This document shows, one piece after another, positions 1 through 6,226 of a DNA stretch of 13,381 nt. The notes beneath the pieces are model-generated. The model was not told the origin of the DNA, ran no database searches, and saw only the letters and a list, made by a program, of their open reading frames with translations. This DNA is from Treponema sp. Lineage in GTDB: Bacteria; Spirochaetota; Spirochaetia; Treponematales; Breznakiellaceae. Position 1 is the first letter of the stretch, and each line of letters begins with the position of its first letter. Where the stretch lies: NCBI GenBank assembly GCA_031255615.1, contig JAIRSD010000037.1, positions 1-13,381 on the forward strand, given 5' to 3'. The position numbers and the translations under genes were made by a program.

Positions 1-175
1 CTGAAATTGTCGATAGGCGGGGCGGTTGTTTTTTGAGGGGAAAAATGTGAATTTTTTGACGGAATCCGGGGGTTTTGCCGATTTTGGGGCGGTTTTTGTC
101 CGGAAAACGAAGTTTCCGCGCAAGGTCAAAGGGTCTTTTTTTTATGCGCTGGTATTGTTTGGGCGGCGGATATAT

Positions 176-208
176 CCCCTGAATTTTTGACTCGCGAAGA
201 TTCAGGGG
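176..208 (-). terminator. Hairpin at the 3' end of yqeC, possible terminator
   Basis: The nine-base arms CCCCTGAAT (176-184) and ATTCAGGGG (200-208) are perfectly complementary around a 15-nt loop, and the structure overlaps the yqeC stop codon (202-204). No U-run follows on the minus strand, so it does not fit a classical intrinsic terminator. It may instead be a 3'-end stabilising hairpin. The rest of 1-201 has homopolymer A/T runs (for example eight T at 135-142) but no recognisable gene or strong promoter. Confidence 0.35.
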
Positions 209-1050
209 GCGGAATCTGTGCGGGGGAGGGCGGGGGTTTCGCGCAGGATTTCTGCCTGGTTTAGGGCGACGGAAGCGGCGAGGACGGCCGCGAGGTCCGG
301 GGCGACGCGGCGGGGCAAAAGGGCGGCAAGGGTCCGGGCCTGTTCGCGCTGTTCCTCGTTATCGGCCTGGTTGATGAGGAGGACCCTTTCGCCCCGGGCG
401 GCGTGGAAAAGGCCCCGGACTGCTCCGCCGCCGGGGGCGGACGCGGGGCCGCCGGCGATCACCGCCGCAAGGTGGGCGGGGCGCAGGGTGTCTCCGGGCG
501 CGGCGCCGCAGAGGGCGGTAAATTGGGGAATCCTGAACACCAGGTCCGGGGAAACCTGTTTCCCCAGGGGGCTGATGGGAATGACGGCGACGGTGGCCGT
601 GGTATAAAGGGGGACCACCGGTTCATATTCGGCCCAGCCTTTAAGGGGCAGGTTCCGGGAACCGTCTCCTTCGAGGAGCACCAGGTCGTAGCCGGGTATC
701 ATCCGCTCCAAAAGATCCGGCGGCAGGGATTCCAGCTTGCCCGTCTCCCGGTTCAGGGAACCGGCCAGGCTGATTCCCGCGGGCGGGGGAATCCCCGGTT
801 CAGGAAAAAAGGCGGCCCCGCTAAAGCGGTCGTGATCGTAGCAATGCTGCGCCGGCGGCGGGGGGTACATCCGGGTGGTGGGGCTTACCAGGACCCGCCG
901 CCGCCGCTGGCTTTGGGCCAGCAGCCAGATGAGGGAAGTTTTCCCTCCGCTCCCGATGACTGTTATGACCACCGGGCCGCGGGCGGGCCGCGCGGGGGAT
1001 TCCGCGGGCGGGAAAAAGCGCCGCTCAAACCAGCAGCTTAGGGATTCCAC
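202..1050 (-). CDS. yqeC: YqeC-type putative selenium cofactor / SDMH accessory protein
   Basis: This 282-aa protein resembles YqeC, a family found with selenium-dependent molybdenum hydroxylases and proposed to act in maturing their labile selenium cofactor; the exact reaction is not established. A P-loop, G-S-G-G-K-T-S, lies at residues 33-39 after a hydrophobic beta strand. The family's second signature, L-L-E-G-D-G-S-R-x-L-P-L-K followed by E-Y-E-P-V-V-P, spans about 125-147. It has no signal peptide, so it should be cytoplasmic. Translation starts at GTG (1048-1050); no ATG, GTG or TTG lies in frame between it and an upstream stop, and AGGCGGA about seven bases upstream can serve as a ribosome site. 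No other selenium gene (selD, yqeB, xdh) is visible, although the region left of the window is unknown. It is separated from the beta-mannosidase gene by a repeat element and probably has its own promoter. Family assignment is firm, function inferred. Confidence 0.85.
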   Translation of the reverse strand: MESLSCWFERRFFPPAESPARPARGPVVITVIGSGGKTSLIWLLAQSQRRRRVLVSPTTRMYPPPPAQHCYDHDRFSGAAFFPEPGIPPPAGISLAGSLNRETGKLESLPPDLLERMIPGYDLVLLEGDGSRNLPLKGWAEYEPVVPLYTTATVAVIPISPLGKQVSPDLVFRIPQFTALCGAAPGDTLRPAHLAAVIAGGPASAPGGGAVRGLFHAARGERVLLINQADNEEQREQARTLAALLPRRVAPDLAAVLAASVALNQAEILRETPALPRTDSAP

Positions 1051-1225
1051 GGGCCGTCCGCCTGGGCGCAGGGTTTCTCCGCCCGGATCGGGGGAGATTT
1101 TCCGGCGGCGGAAAAAGCGGGGGAGCCGGTCTTTCCGCGTCTTCTTCGCGGTATATGTCTTACATCCATGTCTTCATCATTTTCATCATCTGCCTTTTTG
1201 CCCTGGCAAGGGGCCGGCAGGGAGG

Positions 1226-1494
1226 CCGAACCAAAAGGCTGCGTCTTTTGGTTTTTCGGAGTTTCCGCGGAGCGTAAACTCCACGGCGTGGACGCCGCGC
1301 CATAGGCGCGGCAAGTCCGAAGGCGAACATCCGCAAGGATGCGGATGTTCGCCCGCGCAAGGGATAGGAGGGGTGCGGAGCAGACCCGGCGCACCGCGCC
1401 GGGGCCGGAGGCGAAGCCGCAGCCCCGGATAGCCCGGTCCCCGCCGGACCGCAAGGGCCGGCGGGGATGCGCCCAACATATCTACGATACGCGG
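1226..1494 (+). repeat. Structured mosaic intergenic repeat, copy A (type I)
   Basis: This copy fills most of the gene-free stretch 1051-1511. In plus orientation it reads: hairpin 1229-1253 ending in T residues; hairpin 1258-1282 (GGAGTTT/AAACTCC) with the block GCGGAGC (1267-1273) in its loop; hairpin 1294-1312; stem H1 1322-1334/1341-1353; block I CGCGCAAGGGATAG (1354-1367); stem H2 with outer pairs 1370-1378/1417-1426; block II GGATAGCCCGG (1427-1437); stem H3 1439-1466 closing on a GCAA tetraloop; ATGCGCCC (1467-1474); GATACGCGG (1486-1494). The same blocks in the same order occur in three other places in the window. Function is unknown. The rest of the gap (1051-1225 and 1495-1511) shows no gene or convincing promoter. 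Confidence 0.85.
1229..1256 (+). terminator. Terminator-like hairpin inside repeat copy A
   Basis: AACCAAAAG (1229-1237) pairs with CTTTTGGTT (1245-1253) around a seven-base loop, and T residues continue to 1256. This has intrinsic-terminator form on the plus strand, yet no plus-strand gene precedes it. Copy C of the repeat carries an equivalent hairpin with the same outer bases but a different inner stem (about 13149-13193), so it is better seen as the first module of the repeat. Confidence 0.4.
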
Positions 1495-1511
1495 CGTTTT
1501 TATTTCATTTT

Positions 1512-3959
1512 TTATTTGATGTCGTACACGCTGCGCAGTTTTAGGCCCTGGGGCTTGCCGCTGAGGATTTTTATTTTCCTGGTCCCCGCGTCCATGTCAA
1601 AGTAGTTGTCGGAAAGGACCAGGTCTTCCCGGCGGTTCAGGATTTCCACGGCCCTGGCGTAGGCGGCGGCTTTGACGGTGATGGTGTCGCCGTTGACGGT
1701 GCAGCTTAGTTTGGGGTCCGCCCAGTGGAAGAACTTGGGGAGGGAGAAGATGACGGTTCCTTCCGAGATGGCGGCGGTTCCGTCGAGCAGGCGGTAACTG
1801 AGGTACTGTTCGTTGAGGTCGATGTCGTTGACCAGCACTTTATCGAGCCACAGGGAGCTGAGGGGGGGGACTTTGACGGGGAGGGTCTTTTCTTTCAGGA
1901 CTTTGGCGTGTTTGTCCCGGATTTCCCAGGCTACGGTCAGTTTCCGTTCTTCGCGGCTTTCGTTGGCTACGGAAAGGCGGAAACTTTTTTCAATGGCCGC
2001 CTTTACCTGGGGCTGGTGGTTGGCGTTGGGGTTCTGAGTTAAAAGGCCCTCCTCGTGGCAGGAGATCATCAGGGGCTGGAAGAAGCGGCGGGCGTAGTAA
2101 TGCAGGGCCTTCCAGCGGTGGTAGTAGTCTATGGAGGCCCAGGAGGTGACGGGCCAAATGTCGTTAAGCTGCCAGTAGATGGCCCCCATGCAGCGGCCCC
2201 GGTTGCGGCGGAAATGCTCCACCCCGTACTTGATGGCCTCCGCCTGGAGGAGTTGGGAGGCGTAGAGGAACACGTCGAATTTGGTGGGGTACAGGAAGGT
2301 CTGGTACATATAGTTCATGATCTTCCCGTTGGCGGCGTTGTTCCGCTGGTGCCGCTCCATGACGTAGGAGAAGGGGTTCCGGTCTTCCGGCAGGGTAAAG
2401 GCCTCCACGGTTCTGAGGCTGGGGTAGGCCTGGAAGCCGAATTCCGAGGCGTAGCGGAAGAAGTAATGCCGGTAATCGGAAAAGGGTTTGTTTCCGTGCC
2501 ACACGTCCCAGTAGTGGACATCCCCCCGGTTGGGATCGTTGGGGTTGTCGAAGCTGCCCCCGGAGGAGGGGCTGGCGGGCCAGTAGAAGGTTTGGGGATC
2601 CAGTTCCTGGAACAGCCGGGGGAAGATGTACTCGTACATCTTGATATAATCCGCCTTCTGCTTCATGGTGCTGACCCACATCATGCGGTCCACAAACATT
2701 TCCATTTCGTTGTTGCCGCACCACAGGGCCAGGGAGGGGTGGTGGCGGATCCGCTTGATGTTGTCCGCCAGCTCCGCCTTGATGTTCTCCTCAAAGGCGG
2801 GGCTGAGTTCGTAGACCGCGCAGGCGAACATGCAGTCCTGCCAGACCAGAAGCCCCAGTTCATCGCAGATGTCGTAGAAGAAGTCGTCGGGGTAGTAGCC
2901 GCCCCCCCAGACCCGCACGGAGTTGAAGTTGGCCCTGACGCACTGCTCCAGGAGTTTGCGGGTGCGCTTTTCGTTGACCCGGGACAGGACGTTGTCCTCC
3001 GGGATGTAGTCCGCCCCCATGGAGAAGATGGGGACTCCGTTTACCTCGGCGGCGAAACTTTCCCCCCACTTGTCCTTTTGTATCCGCATGGTCATGGAAC
3101 GGAGGCCGTAGCGCCGCTCCCAACTGTCAATCTCCCGGCCCCGGGCCAAAAGGACAACCTTTACCCGGTACAGGGGCTGGGGGCCGTAGGTGTTGGGCCA
3201 CCAGAGTTCGGGATTCTCTATCGTCACCTTGGCGGGGGAACCTTCGTAGACCCGGCATTCCCCTGCGGGATCGGTAATCTCCACATTCCAGCTTAGGGCG
3301 GTTTTCAGGGGCTCCTTCCCGGCATCCCAGTGAACGGCGACCCCCAGGTCCACCGCCGCCTTCCGGTGCTTCTGGGTAATGTAGACATCCGCGATCCGGG
3401 CGGTGTTAAAGGCGACCAGCCGGATATCCCGCCAGATTCCCGCGTCGGGAAGCCGCGGACCCCAGTCCCAGCCGAACATGCAGTGGGCCTTGCGGAGATG
3501 GGGGAAACCCTCCAGCGCGTCGCTGGAACCGTCCACCTTGACCTTTTTCTGCGCTTCCCGCAGAAACACAAGGGGGGACCGGAACAGAATCCGCAGGGTG
3601 TTTTCCCCAACCTTAAGCTGTTTCTTAATGTCGAATTCCCAGGTCCGGTGCATGTTGTCCGCCTTCCCCACCGGCGTGTTGTTCACGAAAAGCTCCGCCA
3701 GCGTGTCCAGGCCGTCGCAGCGGAGCAGCACATTGTCGTTCCCCAAAAGCCGCTGACTCACCTCGAAACTGGTGCGGTACTCCCAGTCGTCCTCCATAAG
3801 GGCCAGGGCGGCGTCCTCGTTATCCCGCCAAAAGGGGTCCTCCATCTTTTTGTTCGCCAAAAGGTCGCTGTACACAGAGCCCGGTACAACAGCGGGCAGC
3901 CAGGCCCCCCCCTTGGCGTTCCTCATATTCCAATTCCCGTGAAGCCTCTGGATCGTCAT
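1512..3959 (-). CDS. Cytoplasmic beta-mannosidase, glycoside hydrolase family 2
   Basis: This 815-aa enzyme should remove terminal beta-D-mannose from the non-reducing end of manno-oligosaccharides. The N-terminal jelly-roll domain (about 1-190) carries the beta-mannosidase hallmark W-D-W-G-P-R-x-P-x-x-G-I-W (164-176). An immunoglobulin-like domain and the TIM barrel follow, with V-R-V-W-G-G-G-Y-Y at 348-356. The predicted acid/base is Glu418 in W-C-G-N-N-E and the nucleophile Glu506 in A-S-E-F-G-F-Q. Length is normal for GH2 mannosidases, and no key residue is missing. There is no signal peptide, so the substrate must be imported. The ATG start is preceded by AAGGGGGGAAAC. A -10-like TATACT lies 49-54 bases upstream. 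The gene stands alone. The other cytoplasmic glycosidase here, a GH5 enzyme, lies about 8 kb away and could act in the same mannan or glucomannan breakdown. A beta-galactosidase is the alternative GH2 reading, but the motifs favour mannosidase. Confidence 0.93.
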   Translation of the reverse strand: MTIQRLHGNWNMRNAKGGAWLPAVVPGSVYSDLLANKKMEDPFWRDNEDAALALMEDDWEYRTSFEVSQRLLGNDNVLLRCDGLDTLAELFVNNTPVGKADNMHRTWEFDIKKQLKVGENTLRILFRSPLVFLREAQKKVKVDGSSDALEGFPHLRKAHCMFGWDWGPRLPDAGIWRDIRLVAFNTARIADVYITQKHRKAAVDLGVAVHWDAGKEPLKTALSWNVEITDPAGECRVYEGSPAKVTIENPELWWPNTYGPQPLYRVKVVLLARGREIDSWERRYGLRSMTMRIQKDKWGESFAAEVNGVPIFSMGADYIPEDNVLSRVNEKRTRKLLEQCVRANFNSVRVWGGGYYPDDFFYDICDELGLLVWQDCMFACAVYELSPAFEENIKAELADNIKRIRHHPSLALWCGNNEMEMFVDRMMWVSTMKQKADYIKMYEYIFPRLFQELDPQTFYWPASPSSGGSFDNPNDPNRGDVHYWDVWHGNKPFSDYRHYFFRYASEFGFQAYPSLRTVEAFTLPEDRNPFSYVMERHQRNNAANGKIMNYMYQTFLYPTKFDVFLYASQLLQAEAIKYGVEHFRRNRGRCMGAIYWQLNDIWPVTSWASIDYYHRWKALHYYARRFFQPLMISCHEEGLLTQNPNANHQPQVKAAIEKSFRLSVANESREERKLTVAWEIRDKHAKVLKEKTLPVKVPPLSSLWLDKVLVNDIDLNEQYLSYRLLDGTAAISEGTVIFSLPKFFHWADPKLSCTVNGDTITVKAAAYARAVEILNRREDLVLSDNYFDMDAGTRKIKILSGKPQGLKLRSVYDIK

Positions 3960-4007
3960 GTTTCCCCCCTTCGCGGCGCGGCGCCGGATTCATAAATGCG
4001 ATGCCCC

Positions 4008-4013
4008 AGTATA
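4008..4013 (-). promoter_or_regulatory. Possible -10 box for the beta-mannosidase gene
   Basis: On the minus strand the hexamer is TATACT, five of six matches to TATAAT. It would give a 5' leader of about 40 nt, which contains GC-rich inverted repeats. The -35 region at 17 bp spacing (TCCTCA) is poor, so the promoter call is tentative. Confidence 0.4.
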
Positions 4014-4080
4014 CTCCGCCCCCGGCCTTTTGAGGAGGGGGAAATTTGAAGGGGCGATTACGGTGTGGAGCATCGGGGGG

Positions 4081-4148
4081 CGGAGGTTCACGGAGGTTCG
4101 CGGGGTTTTGCGGGGTTTCGCGGCGCGCCGCGGAACCCCGCAAAAACC
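4081..4148. repeat. 10-bp-period tandem repeat fused to a long inverted repeat
   Basis: Four consecutive decamers, CGGAGGTTCA, CGGAGGTTCG, CGGGGTTTTG and CGGGGTTTCG, run from 4081 to 4120. The last two form the left arm of a long imperfect palindrome centred between 4125 and 4126. Positions 4103-4125 pair with 4126-4148 with one mismatch (4105/4146) and one G-T wobble. It lies between the beta-mannosidase promoter and the terminator of the upstream gene. It is not a copy of the mosaic repeat seen elsewhere in the window. Confidence 0.75.
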
Positions 4149-4234
4149 GCAGCGCGCGGCGTTGGGGGGCAGCCGCACGGCGGGCGGAAGCTGCGGGACT
4201 TCGCCCGCGCGGGGAATTGCCGCCGGATATTGGA

Positions 4235-4267
4235 CTTGTTCGATAACCCGGTTGGTTATTGAACAAG
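4235..4267. repeat. 14-bp stem hairpin with CTTGTTC/GAACAAG base
   Basis: Positions 4235-4248 pair with 4254-4267 around the loop CGGTT, with one G-T wobble. The base of the stem (TTGTTC/GAACAA) recurs in a second hairpin at 4327-4356. No U-run follows on either strand. Confidence 0.6.
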
Positions 4268-4271
4268 CCGT

Positions 4272-4311
4272 GCGAAAAACGCGGATTTCCCGGGGAAATC
4301 CATGTTTTTTT
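4272..4311 (-). terminator. Probable bidirectional intrinsic terminator after the NAGPA-type lipoprotein gene
   Basis: GGATTTCC (4283-4290) and GGAAATCC (4294-4301) form an eight-base stem with a three-base loop. On the minus strand the stem is followed after GCG by five U. On the plus strand it is followed after ATG by seven U. It lies about 60 nt beyond the stop codon of the lipoprotein gene, so it is a reasonable terminator for that transcript. It could also block plus-strand readthrough. Confidence 0.55.
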
Positions 4312-4326
4312 CGTTTTTAAACGGTT

Positions 4327-4356
4327 GTTGTTCGGAAACTGAAGATTCTGAACAAC
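4327..4356. repeat. Hairpin just downstream of the lipoprotein stop codon
   Basis: GTTGTTC (4327-4333) pairs with GAACAAC (4350-4356). After one mismatch the stem continues three more base pairs inward. It lies four bases past the stop codon (4361-4363) and shares its TTGTTC/GAACAA arms with the hairpin at 4235-4267. No U-run follows. It may protect the mRNA 3' end or bind a protein. Confidence 0.5.
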
Positions 4357-4360
4357 CCTA

Positions 4361-5398
4361 TTATTCACCGCCCGTGACCGGGGCGGTTCCGATTCCCAGG
4401 CACAGCGCCACCGCCCGTTCCCTGCCGGGGAAGCCCCCGTGGCTGGGGGTGTTGAGGATCCGTATGCCCCCCCGGGGGGAACGGAGGGCCAGGGCGCTGG
4501 AACCCCCGCCGTCCAGGTTCAGCGCGTCCCCGGCCCCCAGCCGTTTGAGAATCAGGGCGGTCTCCGCCTCGGTGGCCCCCCTGCTGCCGGGGAATCCGCC
4601 GTTGATAACGATAAGGTAGAGGACCCCGCCGTTGCCGGCGTTGCCGGAAAGCCCCGCCGCGCTCCGGGCGTAACGGGGGCCCGCCGCCCTTTGCCGGGCC
4701 CGCTCGGTAAGCTCCCCCCCCGACAGGATCCGGTGGAAGCCCCCCACGGCATGGAGGATCTCCCGCGGCGGGGATTCAAGCCCCCCTTCGCCAAGCTCCC
4801 CCTGGTTCACAATCGCCGCCCCCCCGTCCCGGTAGAACACCAGGGCGTCGTAGCGGGGGACCGGCGGGGCAATGATCCTGCCCCCGGCTACGGCGATCCC
4901 CGCCACCCGCCGCTCCTCCCCCTCCCGGGACGAGGAGGGGTCAAAGGGGACCGTGTTGATTCCCGCCAGAAGGCCGTTATCCCGGACAAAACTGGAGACC
5001 CGGATGCTGGGGACGTGGCCCGGACGGGACGGCCCCGCTCCCGCGCCCAAAAGGATCCGCAGCCGGGGGCCTTCCTCCGGGCCGGACCCCCCGCCGAAGC
5101 TCCCGCCGGCCCCCTCCGCCGGGACCCCGGCAGCCCGGTCCTCCTTCCCCCGGCCCAATTCAAGCTTCAGGGCCCAGAATTCCAGGCGGGGGTTTTGTAT
5201 CCTCCCCGCGAAAACGGAAAGCTCCCCCCCGGCGCTTAGGGGCTGCCATTGGGGCGTCAGGGCGGAGATATCCGCCGTTCGCAGGGGGGTAATCGAAATA
5301 TCAATCGAATTATCTTCCCCCTCCCGCGGGGGAAGGGTTGTGCAGGCGGAAAGAAGGAGCAGAAGAAGGACCGCCGTCCAGCGGTGGATTGTTTTCAT
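4361..5398 (-). CDS. Lipoprotein with phosphodiester glycosidase (NAGPA-type) domain
   Basis: This 345-aa protein begins with a basic stretch, a run of leucines and the lipobox L-S-A-C (Cys19), so it should be a lipoprotein anchored in an envelope membrane. The C-terminal half matches the phosphodiester glycosidase family, related to the human uncovering enzyme NAGPA. It has I-N-G-G-F-P-G near 265-271, N-L-D-G-G-G-S-S at about 294-301 and a closing G-R-E-R-A-V-A-L near 325-332. The family cleaves sugar-phosphate diesters or removes terminal sugars from phosphodiester-linked glycans; the substrate here is unknown. A Gly/Pro-rich, probably disordered stretch at about 86-129 breaks up the N-terminal half. 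ATG at 5398 is chosen because it places the signal peptide correctly; a TTG 16 codons upstream would bury it. No clear Shine-Dalgarno precedes the ATG, which is odd. The gene follows the rpsU terminator, so it needs its own promoter, and none is obvious. Confidence 0.85.
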   Translation of the reverse strand: MKTIHRWTAVLLLLLLSACTTLPPREGEDNSIDISITPLRTADISALTPQWQPLSAGGELSVFAGRIQNPRLEFWALKLELGRGKEDRAAGVPAEGAGGSFGGGSGPEEGPRLRILLGAGAGPSRPGHVPSIRVSSFVRDNGLLAGINTVPFDPSSSREGEERRVAGIAVAGGRIIAPPVPRYDALVFYRDGGAAIVNQGELGEGGLESPPREILHAVGGFHRILSGGELTERARQRAAGPRYARSAAGLSGNAGNGGVLYLIVINGGFPGSRGATEAETALILKRLGAGDALNLDGGGSSALALRSPRGGIRILNTPSHGGFPGRERAVALCLGIGTAPVTGGE

Positions 5399-5482
5399 AA
5401 TGCTAATTATTGGGATTTTCCCGGCCGGGGAAAGGAGGGGCCGCAAAGCGGAGCCGAAAAGGGGGCCCGCAAAAAAACGGAC

Positions 5483-5517
5483 AAAAAAAAGGAATGGTAT
5501 CCAGACGGACCATTCCT
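5483..5517 (-). terminator. Intrinsic terminator of rpsU
   Basis: On the minus strand AGGAATGGT (5517-5509) pairs with ACCATTCCT (5498-5490) around a ten-base loop and runs directly into a tract of U (to 5483). It lies about 47 nt past the rpsU stop codon. This is a textbook rho-independent terminator and separates rpsU from the downstream lipoprotein gene. Confidence 0.9.
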
Positions 5518-5563
5518 CCTTTGCTCACAGATGCACAAACTAACCGGCCCGCCCTTCGGCGGA

Positions 5564-5767
5564 TCAATATTCGGAACGGCCTTTCCGGGACTTCTTCATA
5601 AGTTTCCGCTGAATCGCCTTCTTCTTCCTGTTCAGGATGGTCGAGGGTTTTTCGTAGTATTCCCGCTTCTTGAATTCCCTGATGATACCTTCCTTTTCCA
5701 CCATGCGCTTAAAGCGTTTGATGGCCTTCTCCAACATCTCGTTGTCGTCAACCACGATATGGGCCAA
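5564..5767 (-). CDS. rpsU: 30S ribosomal protein bS21
   Basis: The 67-aa product is bS21, a small basic protein of the 30S subunit that sits near the 3' end of 16S rRNA and helps initiation. The family pattern is clear: [17 protein letters not shown] near residues 5-21, then [13 protein letters not shown], and a Lys/Arg-rich tail. Length is normal. The start codon is TTG (5765-5767): an in-frame TGA lies three codons upstream, and the next Met is residue 11, inside the conserved fold, so no other start is possible. The preceding Shine-Dalgarno is unusually long. The gene is monocistronic, not in the common rpsU-dnaG-rpoD arrangement. It is bounded upstream by a structured repeat and downstream by a strong terminator. 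No promoter is clear; TATGTT- and TATCTT-like hexamers exist upstream but lack good -35 partners. Confidence 0.95.
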   Translation of the reverse strand: MAHIVVDDNEMLEKAIKRFKRMVEKEGIIREFKKREYYEKPSTILNRKKKAIQRKLMKKSRKGRSEY

Positions 5768-5772
5768 AAATA

Positions 5773-5785
5773 ATCACCCCCTTTC
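5773..5785 (-). promoter_or_regulatory. Extended Shine-Dalgarno of rpsU
   Basis: The minus strand reads GAAAGGGGGTGAT. Against the usual complement of the 16S 3' tail (GAAAGGAGGTGAT) it matches at 12 of 13 positions, and the single G can still wobble-pair with U. The core lies nine bases before the TTG start. The in-frame TGA stop that fixes the start codon is part of this same sequence. Confidence 0.85.
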
Positions 5786-5897
5786 CTCCCCAGGTTAAGA
5801 TACGGCCCGCCGGCCGCGGTGTAACATAAGCCCCCGCCCCGTGTTTTAATGACGACGGCGGAAAGCTCCATAACGCCAACTTTTATACGAGCGCATG

Positions 5898-6141
5898 CCG
5901 CGTTTCTTTTGGGCGCATTTTTGCGGCTACGCCGCAAAAACCGGGCTATCCGCTCCAATTCCTCGCCCCTGCGGGGCGAGGAATTCCGCTTCTATCCCTT
6001 GCGCGGCGGAAAACGGCATCCCTGCCGTTTTCCGCTTCCCCATATTGCTCCGCGAAAGCGGAACGGGAAGATCCGGCCTCCTGCCGGTCCGTCCTCCCGC
6101 GGCTGCCATCCGCCCCGCGGCGTTTCGCGAAACGCCGAAAA
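5898..6141 (-). repeat. Structured mosaic intergenic repeat, copy D (type II)
   Basis: Read on the minus strand, this copy contains the palindrome 6137-6118, the block GCGGAGCA (6053-6046), stem H1 (6035-6024/6017-6006) and block I (6005-5992). Stem H2 follows, pairing 13 bases (5985-5973 with 5969-5957), then block II (5951-5941). Stem H3 pairs ten bases (5940-5931 with 5927-5918), followed by TGCGCCC (5917-5911) and ACGCGG (5903-5898). H2 lies within the flanks GAAGCGG and GGAGC, as in copy C. It fills most of the gap between the M23 peptidase gene and rpsU (5768-6226). No gene is seen in the rest of that gap. Confidence 0.85.
6118..6137. repeat. 20-bp perfect palindrome in repeat copy D
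   Basis: The arm CGGCGTTTCG is followed directly by its reverse complement CGAAACGCCG, with no spacer. Copy C has the same arms, each two bases longer, but separated by GGGAT (13194-13205 and 13211-13222). The sequence is a candidate protein-binding site or cruciform. Confidence 0.75.
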
Positions 6142-6182
6142 CAGGCCCCGCGCGGCGCTTCAACATCCCCGCCAATGGCTTC

Positions 6183-6200
6183 GCGGGGGCAAGCCCCCGC
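6183..6200 (-). repeat. GC hairpin downstream of the M23 peptidase gene
   Basis: GCGGGGGC (6183-6190) and GCCCCCGC (6193-6200) are perfectly complementary with two bases between them. The structure lies 27-44 nt beyond the peptidase stop codon. No U-run follows on the minus strand, so it may define the mRNA 3' end rather than act as a classical terminator. Confidence 0.45.
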
Positions 6201-6226
6201 CAAAACCCGCAGTTCAATCGATCAGG

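Noticed and set aside
1038..1454. Open frames across repeat copy A and the yqeC upstream region on the minus strand (138 aa and overlapping ones)
   Set aside because: They run through the hairpin-rich repeat, have Arg/Pro/Gly-rich composition and match no family I recognise. A partly shared peptide with copy B is explained by DNA conservation, and the type II copies break it.
1226..1494. CRISPR array
   Set aside because: Conserved blocks are separated by self-complementary stems rather than unique spacers, the copies are kilobases apart, and no cas gene is present.
5418..5433. Palindrome around CCCGGCCGGG upstream of the lipoprotein gene as an operator
   Set aside because: It is short and GC-only at the core, which is expected by chance at this base composition, and there is no recognisable promoter to relate it to.
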